From Microcebus murinus (lineage: Eukaryota; Chordata; Mammalia; Primates; Cheirogaleidae), in the NCBI RefSeq assembly GCF_040939455.1, contig NC_134117.1, positions 31,737,501 to 31,801,500 of the forward strand: 64,000 nt of DNA, given 5' to 3'. The notes under the pieces were generated by a model that worked only from the letters and a program-made list of their open reading frames with translations, was not told the DNA's origin and did no database searches. Position 1 is the first letter of the stretch; the number at the start of each line of letters is the position of its first letter. Made by a program: the position numbers and the translations under genes. Below, piece after piece: positions 1 through 11,218 of this stretch.

Positions 1-778
1 ACTTGAGAAGGGGACAAAACCCACATCATCTTAATGTCACCATTCATTTGTGCCACCTCCTAGAAATGCTTTACTGCTCTTGCCTCATAAATGTGGAATC
101 AACCATGAGTCCTCACCATAGTGAGGCTTCTTCAATCCCGACTACCTAGAATACAGAGAACCCGGAGTGTAGGCAAAGAATAAAACACCTCTTAAACATG
201 TGTCACTCTTTACCCCATAGGATCAACTCTCCTTAGACCCTCATCAGTTCTGGCTTTCTTTATGTGCAGTTTTATCAAGACATGCTCTGTCGACTTTTCA
301 GAGCTTCAATGACCACCTTAAAATCACGTGCTGTGGAATATCAAGAACTGATATTGATGAAGCTTGAGGTATGTAATTCTCCTACTTACTTATTTTTGTT
401 TTCTTGAAGCACAGACCATGCCCCAGGAACAATGAGAACAGTGTGGAATCAAATGAAATGAATAGCACTGATCTGCACGCGAACCCATGACCGCCTTTGC
501 ACTGTGTGGTCAGCATAAACAGGAAACCTAAAGACCAAGTGCATTTCACTTTTTTTGTTTTCCTTTTACAAATCAACCAAACTCTCAGTTTCATCATTTA
601 TACACCGGGAATAAAAATATTTTCCTGCAAATCTTTGTTGCAGGCATTAACTAAGGTATGTCAGGGCCTGAACAACACCACACATGATAGGCAATAAATA
701 GAAACTTCTGTTGTTGTATTTTCATCAAGTTAATATCACAGTTTCCAGAATCACAAACTCACAATCACAATCTCAGAA
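1..778. other. Unique intergenic DNA, no feature recognised
   Basis: AT-leaning single-copy-looking sequence ahead of the first Alu. The two short open frames here (66 and 71 codons, opposite strands) overlap each other and have no recognisable protein similarity. I see no repeat, splice-site pair or promoter signal that I can support. Confidence 0.5.
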
Positions 779-787
779 TCAATCATC

Positions 788-1092
788 TTTTTTTTTTTTT
801 TTTTTTTTTTTTGAGACACAGTCTCACTCTGTCGTCTGGGTAGAATGCAGTGGCGTCATCATAGCTCACAGCAACGTCAAATTCCTGGGCTCACTCAATC
901 CTCTTGCCTCAGCCTCCCTAGTAGCTGGGACTATAGGCACATGCTACTGCACCCGGCTAATTTTTCTATTTTTTGTAGAGATGGGGGTCTCACTTTTGCT
1001 CAGGCTGGTCTTCAACTCCTGGCCTCAAGTGATCCTCCCATCTCGGCCTCCCAGCATGCTAGGATTACAGGTGTGAGCCACCAGGCCTGGCC
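788..1092 (-). mobile_element. Alu SINE, older dimer
   Basis: The poly-T tail complement leads into a reverse-complement dimeric Alu, ending in the complement of the Alu 5' end (ggcctggcc). It is flanked by tcaatcatc (779-787) and tcaaccatc (1093-1101), an 8/9 target-site duplication, so both ends are fixed. It lacks the lemur-type 'ttggccaatt' middle and is more diverged than the other dimers here, so it is probably an AluJ-grade copy. The 121- and 130-codon open frames crossing it are Alu-derived, not genes. Confidence 0.93.
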
Positions 1093-1234
1093 TCAACCAT
1101 CAATTTTTTATAACATGAAATCATTCTCTTTCATACCCACACACACATACCCACGCACACATCTTCTACATCTTAAAGCTCAAAGATTTGGGATGCTCTC
1201 TGCACACAAGCACTGCTCTAATGACTATGTCAAT

Positions 1235-1345
1235 TAACTCATTTAATACTCACAATAGCCCTGTAAGTGTTTTTATTATCCCCCATTTTACAGATGAGGA
1301 GATTGAGCATAAGAAAATTAATTACATTAACAAGGCCTCAAAGGA
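1235..1345 (-). mobile_element. MIR SINE fragment
   Basis: Contains 'cattttacagatgaggaga' and 'ctcacaatagccctgtaag', the reverse complement of the MIR core. It is diverged and truncated. Confidence 0.75.
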
Positions 1346-1580
1346 GAAAGTAGTAGGCCTGAAAAGTATTCTTTGTGGAAAAAAAAAGCAAGATGAGTAA
1401 GAGTATGTCCCATAGACACGCATAACAGAAACACACACGCATATACCTACATACATATTTTTATATATTTGTATATGTACTCATAGAGAGAACAGAGAAA
1501 GGAGCTTGGAAGCTGGGATTAAAAGGAGCACTTGGTTTTCACTTCTGACCCTTTTGAATTTTTCTGTGCATATTTCACCC
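1346..1580. other. Short AC/TA-rich spacer
   Basis: Contains degenerate CA/TA-rich sequence around 1430-1485 (cacacacgcatatacctac) and otherwise nothing recognisable. Confidence 0.4.
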
Positions 1581-1584
1581 ATTC

Positions 1585-2420
1585 AAAAATTAGTTAATAA
1601 CTGAAGAGTTCTCATGCTGGGCGGTGCCCTTCTTAGCAGGTTCAGGCGTGTTCTGCACACATGGGCCAGCCGTCCGGGGGCCCCAGGCTGGGCCTGGCCT
1701 GCCCTGGGCAGGAGGCAGCTGGGCCCCAGGTCACAGACAGGCTGGCTGAACTGGGGCTGGCTCACTTCCAGAAACCTTGTGGAGAGTGGGGAGGAAATCA
1801 ACTGCTCTGGGTGACACTTCCACCCCCTCAACCCAGCTTTGTCATCTGGTCAGGCTTGGAAGTAGAATGTTTGCCCGCTCCCCAGAGAGGACCCCCTCCA
1901 CTCCTCGCCTGGTTTCCCAGCCTGCCCTTTCAGGGAGACAAAGCCTCACATTCCCCAATTAGCCACTAAGGGTTGGGAGTTTAAAATGCAAATTCCTGGA
2001 GGAGTTTGCAGCAGCCCCTGTGAAAAGAGTTTCCACTCAGGTGTTAATTATTGCCACCTCCTTCCTGGGCTGGGCAGGGTGAGAGGAAGAAAGCTGGTGG
2101 GTCTGTTGGCCAGAGGTGGGTACCCGGGGTAGAGGTGAGGGCACCTCCCATATCCTCACCCTGCCCAGTTAGTTCCCTGCTCAGAGCAGGACACACCAGA
2201 GGATACCCATGTGGCCCCCTCCCCTGTCACCACCTCCATCACAAACTTGTCTGCAGGCAAGAAAGCCCAGGCAGGGCCACAGAGGAGGCAGAAAAATAAC
2301 CTGCTTCCATCTCTGGCTTCACAGAGCCTGGGCTTTCCCCGGGGAGGAATGTAGACGAGGAAGCCTGAGATTGGTCCAGTCTAGTGGAAGGGTCTCATTC
2401 CCTGTCATCCCAGAGTAGGA
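1585..2420. other. GC-rich unique segment, possible regulatory element
   Basis: A repeat-free GC-rich block. At 1986-1993 it carries an exact POU octamer (ATGCAAAT) within an AT-rich patch (1960-2060) that also holds homeodomain-like TAATTA/AATTAG sites. Several overlapping open frames (61-102 codons) run through it on both strands; none resembles a known protein and their number reflects GC content. A regulatory role is inference from composition and motifs only. Confidence 0.35.
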
Positions 2421-2524
2421 AAAAAGTGGAAGCCACTAGGAGCAAGAAGGAACGTGATAAATAAGTCCCGGTGCACAATAAAACCAACAAATGATTCCTA
2501 ATACCTGGGTTTGGGGCTTGCAAG

Positions 2525-2790
2525 AGTAACGCATGCTTGTTGTAAACATTCAAACACTACAGAAGACTATCAAAGTGAAACTCTACTCTAGAGTTTAGTG
2601 CAGTTTCTTCCAGAACTTTATATGTTAATAATGCAAATACATAAATAAGGTTTTTACAATAATGAGACTCTAGTGTATGCTTTGTTCCATAGTTTGCTTG
2701 CTTTTTTTTTTCTACATTCAGTAATATATTGTATATTGTGGACATCTCTCCCTATCAGTACATTTGATTAGCCTATGGTTAATATCAGTA
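2525..2790 (-). mobile_element. L1M-type LINE fragment
   Basis: The order of sequence ('aaacattcaaacactacagaag', then a T-run, then 'gtggacatctctccctatcagtacat') resembles the reverse complement of old L1 3' ends. It is strongly diverged, so the subfamily is not assigned. Confidence 0.5.
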
Positions 2791-2814
2791 GTTTAAATAC
2801 TTTATAAAAAGTTG

Positions 2815-2945
2815 TTTCAAGCATTTATTTCTGATTCTAAAAGTAGTACATATTGAAGGTAGAAAGCTGGGAAAGTACAAAGGAAAAAGCAAAGCACCCA
2901 CAGTCCCAGGACCCTGACATACCTACTGATCCTTATTTCATCTAT
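2815..2945 (-). mobile_element. L1M-type LINE fragment
   Basis: 'aaaagtagtacatattgaagg' followed by 'gaaagtacaaaggaaaaagc' and a short 'cacccacagtccca' block is a common pattern in old L1 3' regions. Diverged. Confidence 0.4.
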
Positions 2946-2949
2946 TTCC

Positions 2950-3325
2950 TGAAGGAATAACTAACTTGGTACCACCGGGGCCTTGAGAGGCAGGGGTTCC
3001 CACAGGAACAGCAGTGGCAGGTGGTATTAAGCGAGTGCTCACAGGGAGCTTGGTGCTAGCGCACGTCACCTTCAGTCCTTACTGCAACCTTGGGAGGAGG
3101 CATGGATGGGACACAGTGCAAAGCCTACAGGATTCATCCATTCCTGACACGACAGTTCTGATGCTTCCCACTTCCTGGCAATCCTGCCGGCAGGAGACAT
3201 CGCCACCCTTACTATTTTCCTAACGCCTTTGCCCTTCTGCCTCTTCCCCAGGAACATATCAAAGTTCTTTAACAGCTTATATTCAAATCCTACTACTGTC
3301 CCATCTCCCTCCCTCCCTCCCCAGC
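2950..3325. other. Unique DNA with possible MIR/L2 remnants
   Basis: The stretch around 3030-3110 has faint similarity to a reverse-strand MIR (gcgagtgctcac ... gcaaccttgggagg). The rest is unassigned; a T/C-rich patch (ctccctccctccctcccc) sits at about 3305-3322. Confidence 0.3.
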
Positions 3326-3329
3326 CCGA

Positions 3330-3428
3330 TGGACCCTAAGCTCCATGAGAACAGGGACCATATCCAGCGAGCCTGTGCTGTGCCCAACAAAAACCAGCCC
3401 TCAGTGAATGTTTGCTGAATAAATGAGT
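3330..3428 (+). mobile_element. L2 LINE 3' end
   Basis: Reads 'ctccatgagaacagggacca' and ends 'gtttgctgaataaatgag', the classic L2 3' end. Confidence 0.8.
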
Positions 3429-3464
3429 CAACTAAGCCACATGCCAGTGTGCACGTGTGCCAAC

Positions 3465-3640
3465 CTCCTGGTCTTTGCTTATAGTATTCCCCCTGCCTAG
3501 AGCACCTCTTTTCTTCCTCATATAGTGTCTGCAGACACTGTGTTCAGGGCCATGCTTCAAAGTTCACCTCCTCCAAGCCTTTCCTGGCAGGCTTACCTCC
3601 CTCTACTCAAACCAGCCCTTACCACTTTAGATTTTGGTCT
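3465..3640 (+). mobile_element. L2 LINE fragment
   Basis: Resembles the L2 region upstream of the 3' end: 'ccctgcctagagcacctctt', then 'caaagttcacctcctccaag', then 'cctttcctggcaggc'. It is separated from the neighbouring L2 3' end and out of normal order with it, so it is a separate or rearranged copy. Confidence 0.6.
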
Positions 3641-3689
3641 CAACAACCATTCACCAAATGGACAAGGATTCATAACCTTGACCACAGGT

Positions 3690-3713
3690 TTTGTTTGTTT
3701 GTTTGTTTGTTTT
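3690..3713 (+). repeat. (GTTT)n microsatellite
   Basis: About five units of GTTT followed by a T-run. Confidence 0.85.
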
Positions 3714-3799
3714 AAACTGAGCCAAGGGAAATGGCTTTGGTTGGTTGTTGGTTGGTTGTATTGCTTTAGTCTCAAAGTAGAGGTTAGGAGGTTCCTTGT

Positions 3800-3920
3800 G
3801 TGAGCTGGATCAGCCACACTTTCTCTAAGTTTTAGTTCCCTCTTCTGTAAAAGAAGCGATTACACTGTAGTAATTCTGTGGTTTCTTCCAAGTAACAAGT
3901 TTTATGATTCCGGGCTTTGC
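3800..3920 (+). mobile_element. MIR SINE fragment
   Basis: 'tttagttccctcttctgtaa' followed by 'ttacactgtagtaattctg' follows the MIR core order, but it is heavily diverged. Confidence 0.5.
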
Positions 3921-4480
3921 TGTATATTTCCATTCCTTCCTTATAACCTTTGATGTCTCACCTCCTGAAAAGATTTCATAAACCTGAATTCTTGGCTTCA
4001 ATTTTAAGACTATGAAACTGGAAAACACAAATAAATGATCTTCATTTAATTACAGCTGATTTCCAAGAATAATTCCTGAGTTTGCCAAGTATTCTTTCTT
4101 CTTCTGGCTCACAGTTGGAATTTATGTTGCATCAACAGTGTCCTACTTCTAAATGACTTGGTAAGAACTGGTGGTGTCTCTTTCTTCCATCCCTTTTCTC
4201 TTTTCCTTAAAGAAGTTCTGGCTTCTACTGCCAGAGGAGCTGGCTTCAGTACTGATGCCAATGTAATACTACTATGGTTGTCAAAAATGTTGACACCTTG
4301 GAGATTCCTGAAGCCCTGAGAGGTCAGGTTTCTAGAAATGTTTTATGTTCCCCTTCCCCTACCACCCACAGCTCTAACCACACCAAATCTAATGTTCCTT
4401 TCCATTATAGGCCTCTTCCTGACTAGAGTAGTCCCTCAAAGTTGTCTATGAAACAAGTGTTTAATTTCAGTTCCTATGTG
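3921..4480. other. Unique DNA, nothing recognised
   Basis: Moderately AT-rich sequence with no repeat, open frame or motif that I can support. Confidence 0.4.
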
Positions 4481-4700
4481 TTCTATTTCTGGAAGTTCTA
4501 TTTGGTTCTTTTTCATATCTGACAGTTTTTTAAGAGTTTATTTCCTTCAAATACATCCAAGTTTATAATTTACCTAATAAAAAAGCTTGTTTATAATCTG
4601 TCTCTGATAATTTCACTACCAAAAGTAGGTGCAGGTTTGTTTCTGCTATCTGTTGTTTCTCTTGATTTTTACTCCTGTTGCAATCCTTCTGCTAGCCATA
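4480..4700 (-). mobile_element. Possible old LINE fragment
   Basis: 'ttctggaagttctatttggt' followed by 'tctttttcatatctgacag' and later 'tctgataatttcactacc' resembles a common reverse-strand old L1-derived repeat. Weak similarity. Confidence 0.35.
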
Positions 4701-4954
4701 ATTTTAAGGCACAAAAATGCCTTTAAATGACACCAAAACAAAATTCCCCAATCATTCTTAAAACCCAGCAATACACAATCATCTTGAAACAAGGAAGATG
4801 GATATGCTTTGGAAATGTATGTGTAAGCCCAGGATCATCTGTCAAGATCTGTTGGAGTTCAATCAACTGAGCTTTTGATCTTGTTTCTTTGTACAGCTGA
4901 CTTCCTGTGACCTCTCTTCCTCATCCTTAGCCATAACTCACCCACCGCCCTCAG

Positions 4955-5110
4955 GCCTACATGATAATCGTATGTGATGTTTGCAAAGGTTGTCACATCC
5001 TTTACTGCTGCAATTCTCCCAGCAGTTCTTTGAGATAGGCAGAACTGGAGATTTTTATCCCCATTTTCTAGACAAGGAAATGGTTTCAGTGAGGTCAAGT
5101 CAGAAGAATC
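4955..5110 (-). mobile_element. MIR SINE fragment
   Basis: 'gcagttctttgagataggca' then 'tatccccattttctagacaa' matches the reverse complement of the MIR core. Confidence 0.65.
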
Positions 5111-5858
5111 AAGAGTTGGAAGAATCAAGAGTCAGAAATACCAGACCCCTGTCCTGGCTGCTCTGCCTGCATGCGGATTGCTGGGTAGTAAATCCACCAG
5201 TGCCCATGAGTACAGGCAACTGGCTTCCCAAACCACTTTAGCATTTCTTATCGAGAGACATTTTTTATCTCAGCAATCGGGTTGAAAAACATGACATTAT
5301 GGGAGAGAGGCACTCCTTCCTTGGTCAGTTGCCTGGCTGGAGAATGATAGCTCTTGCAGCCAGGCCCTCAACCCACTTTCTGTGAGGCCGGGGTTTCCAA
5401 GCACAGGCAGCCAGAAGCTGCTGTGATTTCTCTTGTGTCCCTCAAGTGAGAGGTGGAGAATCATCCAAGAGAGATGGAAGGAAGGAGGAGGGACAGACCT
5501 CATTAACAGGAACTGGGGTCTGTTAGGCTCAGACCTATTGGGGCTAAAAGCCCCTGGAAAAATGTTGCACCTACTTGCAGAAATCTTTACAGCAGGAAGC
5601 GAGACAGACCCACTGAGCTGAAGTCCTAGAAAATGCCTGCAATCGCTTGGAAGTCGAGATTTTTTAACCCTCCCTGGGGAGGGAGGAGATAGGGGCAAGT
5701 AAACAGCATTTTCAAAGCTTCACTGGCCTCACTGTCAGGCCGATGGCTGCTGGAATGTGAGGAGTGGAAGATAAAATGGGCCACGCATTTTGCTCAGTGA
5801 AAGAGACTCTTTTGAGAGCTTCGAGGACCCTTGAACATCATGAAAGGGTATCTGATGC
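5111..5858. other. Unique DNA, no gene supported
   Basis: The longest open frame here is 133 codons on the minus strand (5297-5698). It has no recognisable domain, no splice context and ordinary base composition, so I do not call it a gene. No repeat is recognised. Confidence 0.4.
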
Positions 5859-5859
5859 C

Positions 5860-6060
5860 AAACGCAGACAGACCTGGTTCACATGTCAGCTCTCCATAGA
5901 CTGGGTGACCTAGGGCAACCGGGTTCAGTTCTTTGAGATTCCATTTCTTCATCAGTAAGATGGGGCTAATAACAGCACCACCGTGCTACAGAATGGTTTA
6001 GAGAGAACGAAATGATCTAAAGCCCAGTAGGTGTGTGGCACACAGCTAGTAGTGCTACCA
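5860..6060 (+). mobile_element. MIR SINE
   Basis: Carries the MIR order 'cctggttcacatgtcagctc', 'gggtgacctagggcaa', 'ccatttcttcatcagtaaga', and a 3' 'gcccagtaggtgtgtggcac'. Fairly complete. Confidence 0.8.
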
Positions 6061-6140
6061 TGCGTTTTACAGACAGAAAAACTGAGATCCAGAAGGTGAC
6101 ATGAGTTGCCCAAGGTCACTCATCCGAGGAGGACTGACTG
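6058..6140 (-). mobile_element. MIR SINE fragment
   Basis: 'gcgttttacagacagaaaaa' and 'ttgcccaaggtcactcat' are the reverse complement of the MIR core. It lies tail to tail with the preceding plus-strand MIR. Confidence 0.75.
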
Positions 6141-6179
6141 ATGGGTGGTCAGGGTGGATTTTCTTTTTTTAATTTCTCA

Positions 6180-6235
6180 AGGATTCTGTTTCCTCATCTG
6201 TAAAATGGGACGAATACATGTTCTCAATACCTTAT
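6180..6235 (+). mobile_element. MIR core fragment
   Basis: 'tgtttcctcatctgtaaaat' is the MIR core, in a short remnant. Confidence 0.6.
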
Positions 6236-7185
6236 CTGAAGCACCGGTCCTGGGTTTTCAAACCTTAGAAAGTTAGTACCGTGCGAATACCCTACCTCCA
6301 GCAGGATCAAGGACACTACCCAGTAATCAAATGCATTAGCATTTCTGCAGCAAAATGTGAGAGTATTTATATTAGGTGAGAAAGATAAAGACTATCTATA
6401 GCTTCATGTTGGTTCAGGTTACATTTTAGTACAAGAAGAGTTTTGGTTTTTGGAACTTTGGAATTTCAGATTGTGGATCTGTGATATCTACTTCAAATTG
6501 TTTGGAAGATTCTACATCAAGTGGGCTGGTGGTTGCGGCCATGGGGGGGGCACTCTATACTAAAGTTTATTATTATCAGCTAGCCCCATGCTTGGTCACA
6601 ATGCTACAAGCTCTCAAGTCATGAATATAATCTGGGCAGGATGCAATGATCTCAGAGAGCCTCAGGAAGATGTCCTACCCACGCACTCCATCTAAGCATA
6701 CCATACCCTTCCTGCAGGGCTGGGGAAGAGACGAGAAGGGCCCAATGTCATGTGAAGACATCCCACGCCACCAGGTTGAACCATGAGCCCTTGAAGGGCT
6801 CCTTTAAGGCACCATTGGGGTCCTATTGGGTGGATCCTCGTTCTGGGGCCTCTGAAAACTGTGGTGAAGGTTATTTCAATTAGGGAACAAGAGGATGATG
6901 CTCAGGGACCAGGCAGGCAATGTAAAGGAACAAAGGGACCTGGGTGTGGCCTGTGGCAAAGGGGACAATACCTGCCCATCCCAAAGGGCAGATGCCACCC
7001 ACTTAGAGTTGTTAGTTGCCATGTGAGAATTTAAGCCTTGTCTGCCTGATCTTTTGATTTTCAAAAGAAGCTGAAATCTGAAATATGTGAAATGTCCTGA
7101 CTTTTACCTATTAGCCACTCAAATTTTTAAACACTGTACAAACCCAACAAAATACATTTGTGGACTTCTGATCTAAATAACCATG
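6236..7185. other. Unique DNA, nothing recognised
   Basis: No gene signal. A run of nine or so G lies at about 6543-6551. The 62-codon minus-strand frame at 6876-7064 is not recognisable. Confidence 0.4.
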
Positions 7186-7189
7186 GTGA

Positions 7190-7345
7190 GTGTCATTTAA
7201 CTGAGAGCTTACTGTATGTCTGGCAGTGCCCCAGAAGTGCTGTATGCATTACATTTAATCTTAAAACATCCCTCTAAACGATAAACTACAAATGGCATTT
7301 TACAAAGCAGGAAAACAGAAGCTCAGATTCCATTAGATACATAAT
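7190..7345 (-). mobile_element. MIR SINE
   Basis: 'gcttactgtatgtctggca', 'tacatttaatcttaaaacat' and 'cattttacaaagcaggaaaa' follow the reverse-complement MIR from its 3' end inward. Confidence 0.75.
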
Positions 7346-7504
7346 GGTTGATGTCCTACAGGTCAGTAAAACTGGTCTTTGAGACTCTCATGTCTACAAA
7401 CAGAAATAATCCACATCTCTACTAGAAACTCCTTCAAAACAACTTATCAATCTTCTACAAGTTACTATCCAAAGTTACAGAGTCTGGACCTTAAGCAATA
7501 GTAT

Positions 7505-8025
7505 CTTTGTCAGCTCAGACCATCATATCAAAGTTCCACAATCTAGGTGGTTTAAACAACAGAAATTTATTTCCTCACAGTCTGGAGGCTCCAAATCCAA
7601 GATAAGCTTCCAGCTGATTCTGTTTTTGATGAAGACTAACTGGATTGGAGATGGCTGCCACCTTCTTGCTATGCCCTCACCTAGCCTTTCTTCAGTGTGT
7701 GCGAACTGGTGTCTCTTCTTATCAGGACACTAATTCTATCACATGAGGGTCTCTTATGACCTCATTTAACTTTTTTCCTTGTTTTTTTTTTTTTTTTTTT
7801 CCAGAAATGAGATCTCACTATAGTGCTGGTCTCGAACTCCTGGCCTCAAGTTATCTTCCCACCTCAGCCTCCTGAGTAATTGGGAATATAGGCCAGAGCC
7901 ACTGCACCCAGCTTCATTTTACCTTAATTACTTCCTTAGGGACCCCATCTCCAAATACAGACACACTGGGGGTTAAGGCTTCAACATATGAGTCTGTGGG
8001 GAGATACAAACTTCCAGCCCACACA
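7505..8025 (-). mobile_element. MLT1-type (ERVL-MaLR) LTR, interrupted
   Basis: The left part reads 'ggtttaaacaacagaaattt' and 'cacagtctggaggctcc'; the right part reads 'ggaccccatctccaaatac' and 'tcaacatatgagtctgtg'. This is the order of a reverse-strand MLT1 LTR. An Alu monomer splits it at about 7772-7922. It is a solitary LTR; no internal retroviral sequence adjoins. Confidence 0.8.
7772..7922 (-). mobile_element. Alu left monomer (FLAM-like) inside MLT1
   Basis: The poly-T leads into a single reverse-complement Alu monomer ending 'gccactgcacccagc'. Flanking 'tcatttaac' and 'tcattttac' suggest the target duplication. It has no second monomer, as expected of free left Alu monomers, which predate dimeric Alu. 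Confidence 0.75.
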
Positions 8026-8436
8026 AATAGAAACAGTAAATAAAACAAAATGATAATTTCCAGAGCATCGGATGATCCTTAAGTCACTTTGTTAGACAAC
8101 TCTCTAATATGTCATTGAAACAAGGGCACACAATAACTTCTTTGCTTTATTTCCAAATTTTGGATGATTTTTCTTAAAAGCTTGGAAAGCAAATTTTAAT
8201 GAGCCATCACTTGATAACTCAGGAAATCCATCTCGTTCACATGACAATAAGGTTAGCACTGAGAATTGCCAAACAACCGCCGTAAAAACTTTATCCACTG
8301 ATTTTTCCTTTTAAAAATATTCTTCATACCAGTCACCGAATACTTTTGACATTGTAATAAGATGAAATTTTCATGATTTTAGCTTCTCTTTCAGTGGTTA
8401 CATTTTAATTGGTGCTTCATTTTAAAAAAAAAAAAA

Positions 8437-8566
8437 ACAAAGAAAAATTTTAAGAGGCAGGGTCTCATGTTGCTCAGGCTGGACTCGAACTCCTGGGTTC
8501 GAGCAGTCCTCCCACCTCGGCTTCCCTAGTACCTGCGACTACAGGTGTGCACCACTGTGCCTGAGG
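8437..8566 (-). mobile_element. Alu left monomer (FLAM-like)
   Basis: 'caggctggactcgaactcct', 'cctcccacctcggcttcc' and 'ctacaggtgtgcaccactg' give a single reverse-strand Alu monomer with an unusual A-rich run at its left edge in place of the poly-T. Confidence 0.7.
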
Positions 8567-8640
8567 ATGCTTCCTTTTTAGATTCACTGTAGGCCTCTTG
8601 CTAAAATTTACACAGCCTCTTAATGCTATCCAACAGACGC

Positions 8641-8830
8641 TGCATTTATGAAGCACATACCGCTATGCCAGGCATTGTGCTGGGGCTTCTAGAATATTCC
8701 ATTTAATTCTCCCAATAGCTCTGTGAGCTAGATGTTATTGGCCCCATTTTAAAGACATGAAATTGATGCTCACAGCTAGTAAACAGAAATGCCAGAAATC
8801 AGGCTCAGGCTTTTTTACTCCAAGTCTGAT
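8641..8830 (-). mobile_element. MIR SINE
   Basis: 'gctatgccaggcattgtgct', 'tttaattctcccaatagctc', 'cattttaaagacatgaaat' and 'cacagctagtaaacagaaat' run through most of a reverse-strand MIR. Confidence 0.85.
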
Positions 8831-8894
8831 GTACTTTCTGTTGCTTAATAGTTTGGGTACTACAAATATGTCCCAGGAAGACTGCCATAGTCAT

Positions 8895-9010
8895 TAACTA
8901 AACAAGTATTTGTTGAGCATTGAACGTCATATTGCTAGACATTAGGGATAAAACAGTACATATGATCAAAAGAGTCCCTGTCCTTATAGAGCATACATTC
9001 TGGGGTGGGA
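8895..9010 (-). mobile_element. L2 LINE 3' end
   Basis: 'aacaagtatttgttgagcat' then 'tagggataaaacagtacata' then 'cttatagagcatacattctg' is the reverse complement of the L2 3' end. Confidence 0.75.
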
Positions 9011-9640
9011 GGGTGGCTTATCTTATTCACTTTTGTCACTTCTCCTTCTTCCAATTTCAAGTAGTCACATTTTATACACTTATCCTGGGATCTTAAGGGA
9101 GTACTCTGTTTGGGTTCTTCAGTCCCCTGAAACTTGAAACATGGGCAATTGTGCCAAGAAAGAACAAGGACAGGGCTACGGGCACAGCCCCTTAGACACT
9201 TGAGGGTGCAGTTGCCCGATGGCACTGGTGTCAAATGCCTCTACTGCAGAATAAGGCCAGGATTCTCCATGAATGAGAAAGGGATGTCTAAGAATATTTC
9301 CTTCTTAAACAAGGACTGTCTTCCTGGAATCCAATGGAATTCTCTCTATCTCACTGAAGGACTCATTGGCAAATACTCTTCCTTGATCTTTCAAAAGAAT
9401 GACTTTTTCAGGATAGACTCCAAGAAAAATAGAATCCCCTTTAATAGTCAGTTCTTGTGCTTGCTTCATTTCTCCAGCTCTACTACTTAGAATGACATAG
9501 AGAAGAGCAGCCCTGTCCATACAAATTCCACAGCTGGACAAAAACTTGAGATTGGCTATCCCTTCCTATAAACAAGGATCAAATATCTAGGGCTATCGAA
9601 AAGAGAAAAGTCAATCAGGAAGTCATTTCCAAATTCACTA
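9011..9640. other. Unique DNA with overlapping short open frames
   Basis: Minus-strand frames of 99 and 78 codons and a plus-strand frame of 118 codons (9134-9490) overlap in this stretch. None resembles a known protein. The AT-rich, repeat-free sequence is otherwise unremarkable. Confidence 0.4.
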
Positions 9641-9644
9641 ATTA

Positions 9645-9755
9645 AACCCCTACATGGTGGGAGCTCAACAAATGTTTGATAAACAAATGGAAGGAAGGAG
9701 GGATTAATGGGTGGAGAGATGGACGAATGCTTGGGTGGATGGGTAGTTCATGGAA
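9645..9755 (+). mobile_element. L2 3' end followed by GGAT-rich tract
   Basis: 'agctcaacaaatgtttgata' is an L2 3' end. It runs into a degenerate (GGAT/GGAA)-rich tract (9688-9750), consistent with the tandem tail found at many L2 ends. Confidence 0.55.
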
Positions 9756-10390
9756 CTTATGCATAGGTTGGCTCTTGACTCAGTTTTCCTCTGCCATAGG
9801 GACAAAGTGGGAACATTTTCTGGCTTAGCTAACCATAACTTGGGAAGTTTGGGAATTTGGATTCAGTACCAAGGAAGTATCTAGGGGCTTGCCAATGCCC
9901 TCCAAAGAGCAGAAGGAAATCGAACTTGTTGCAGCTGGTCATATCACTGGCTGAACACACATGAGTGTGCCCTGACTCATGCCCATGAGTTCAGCATCCT
10001 TTGAGCTATTTTTATTCATTATTTTGTATCCATGGCACTATTTCCACAATCCTGAATAACTGGGTTGACTTGATTATATTTAGTATACTTCTACTCTGGA
10101 GGTTTTATTGCCATTTTATTGTTCCCATTGCCCTGCTGACGCTATAGAATAAAAACACTACATTCTGAAAAGGACAGTGTGTTTTTTGCAAGAGGGAAAG
10201 AAAGAGTCATAATTGGTTTTGATTGTTAAACATTAAGAATAGGCCCTGTCATCTCTATTTAAACTCAGTGAAATGAGAAAAATGATGTTTCAGCTCTGTA
10301 TGAATAATCTATATTGCTTAAGTAGAGTAATTATAAAGGGATAAGTGACGAAACATGGAAGGAGAAATCGGGGCCGTGATGCAGCATGAC
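9756..10390. other. Unique DNA, nothing recognised
   Basis: No recognisable repeat, open frame or motif cluster. Confidence 0.4.
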
Positions 10391-10393
10391 TGA

Positions 10394-10560
10394 GAAGCAA
10401 CAGCTTGGGTCCTCCCGAGGCGACTCACCAGCCACGTGTCCTTGAGCAAGTCAGTCAGTCCCCAAGATTTATTTCTTCATCAATAAACAAGGGGATGAAT
10501 CCTATGGTCTTCTTTTACTCTAAAACCTTGTTTTCTTGCCGGAACCTCGCTACTTACTCA
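10394..10560 (+). mobile_element. MIR SINE fragment
   Basis: 'cagccacgtgtccttgagca' then 'tttatttcttcatcaataaa' is diverged MIR core sequence. Confidence 0.55.
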
Positions 10561-10950
10561 CATTACAGGTTTCTCAAGGGAAAACTTTTACAAGATCCTT
10601 TTCCAGATAGAAATTAGCTTTATTTTCCCTCTTCCTTTGCCTTTGAAATACCTTTCTGGCAGCCTCAAGCCATCTTTTCTATGTCAGTTTCTTCCATGTT
10701 GTTTTTCTCACTGTCCTTGACTTTGTCTTCTCTTCCTCTTGACGTGCCGTCCTGGGCATTCCTGCTGCTTACTGCAATGTCAATCTCAGAAAAAACTGGT
10801 TGCAAGAGTTGTGAACCCTCAGATGGAGTCAGAATAGATAAATAACAAGTCCAAGGCAAAGGTACTTAAGGCATTTGCCTCTGAGGTAACTGTCATTAGC
10901 CAGGGTTGCACATGGGCACTTTCTAATGTTTGACTTTTTAAAATGAAACC
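10561..10950. other. Unique DNA, nothing recognised
   Basis: No feature supported. The 64-codon minus-strand frame at 10665-10859 has no recognisable similarity. Confidence 0.35.
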
Positions 10951-10954
10951 TTTA

Positions 10955-11110
10955 TGAGAATGCTTTCGACCCAGCAATTACCCTCTAGGAATGTACTTGC
11001 ACAAGAGTACAAGGCCATAGGGTTCAGAAATGCTGTCTTAGCATTGCTTGGAAGAGTCGAATGGAAACAACCTACGTGCTCCATGTATTAGACAAATCAT
11101 GGCACATCCA
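10955..11110 (+). mobile_element. L1M LINE, ORF2 3' fragment
   Basis: 'gacccagcaattaccctctag' and 'gcacaagagtacaaggccat' match the plus-strand 3' end of L1 ORF2 as seen in old L1s. Diverged. Confidence 0.6.
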
Positions 11111-11218
11111 GGGGACAGGTGGACCGTCTCAGCTCTGTGACCTGTGATCACTCACTATTCTGAGGGTTGTCTCCAGGGCATTGAGAAACCTGGACACCTT
11201 ATTCAAAACCCTATAAGG

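Noticed and set aside
711..1237. 121- and 130-codon open frames
   Set aside because: They translate a reverse-strand Alu; Alu-derived peptides of this look are common and not genes.
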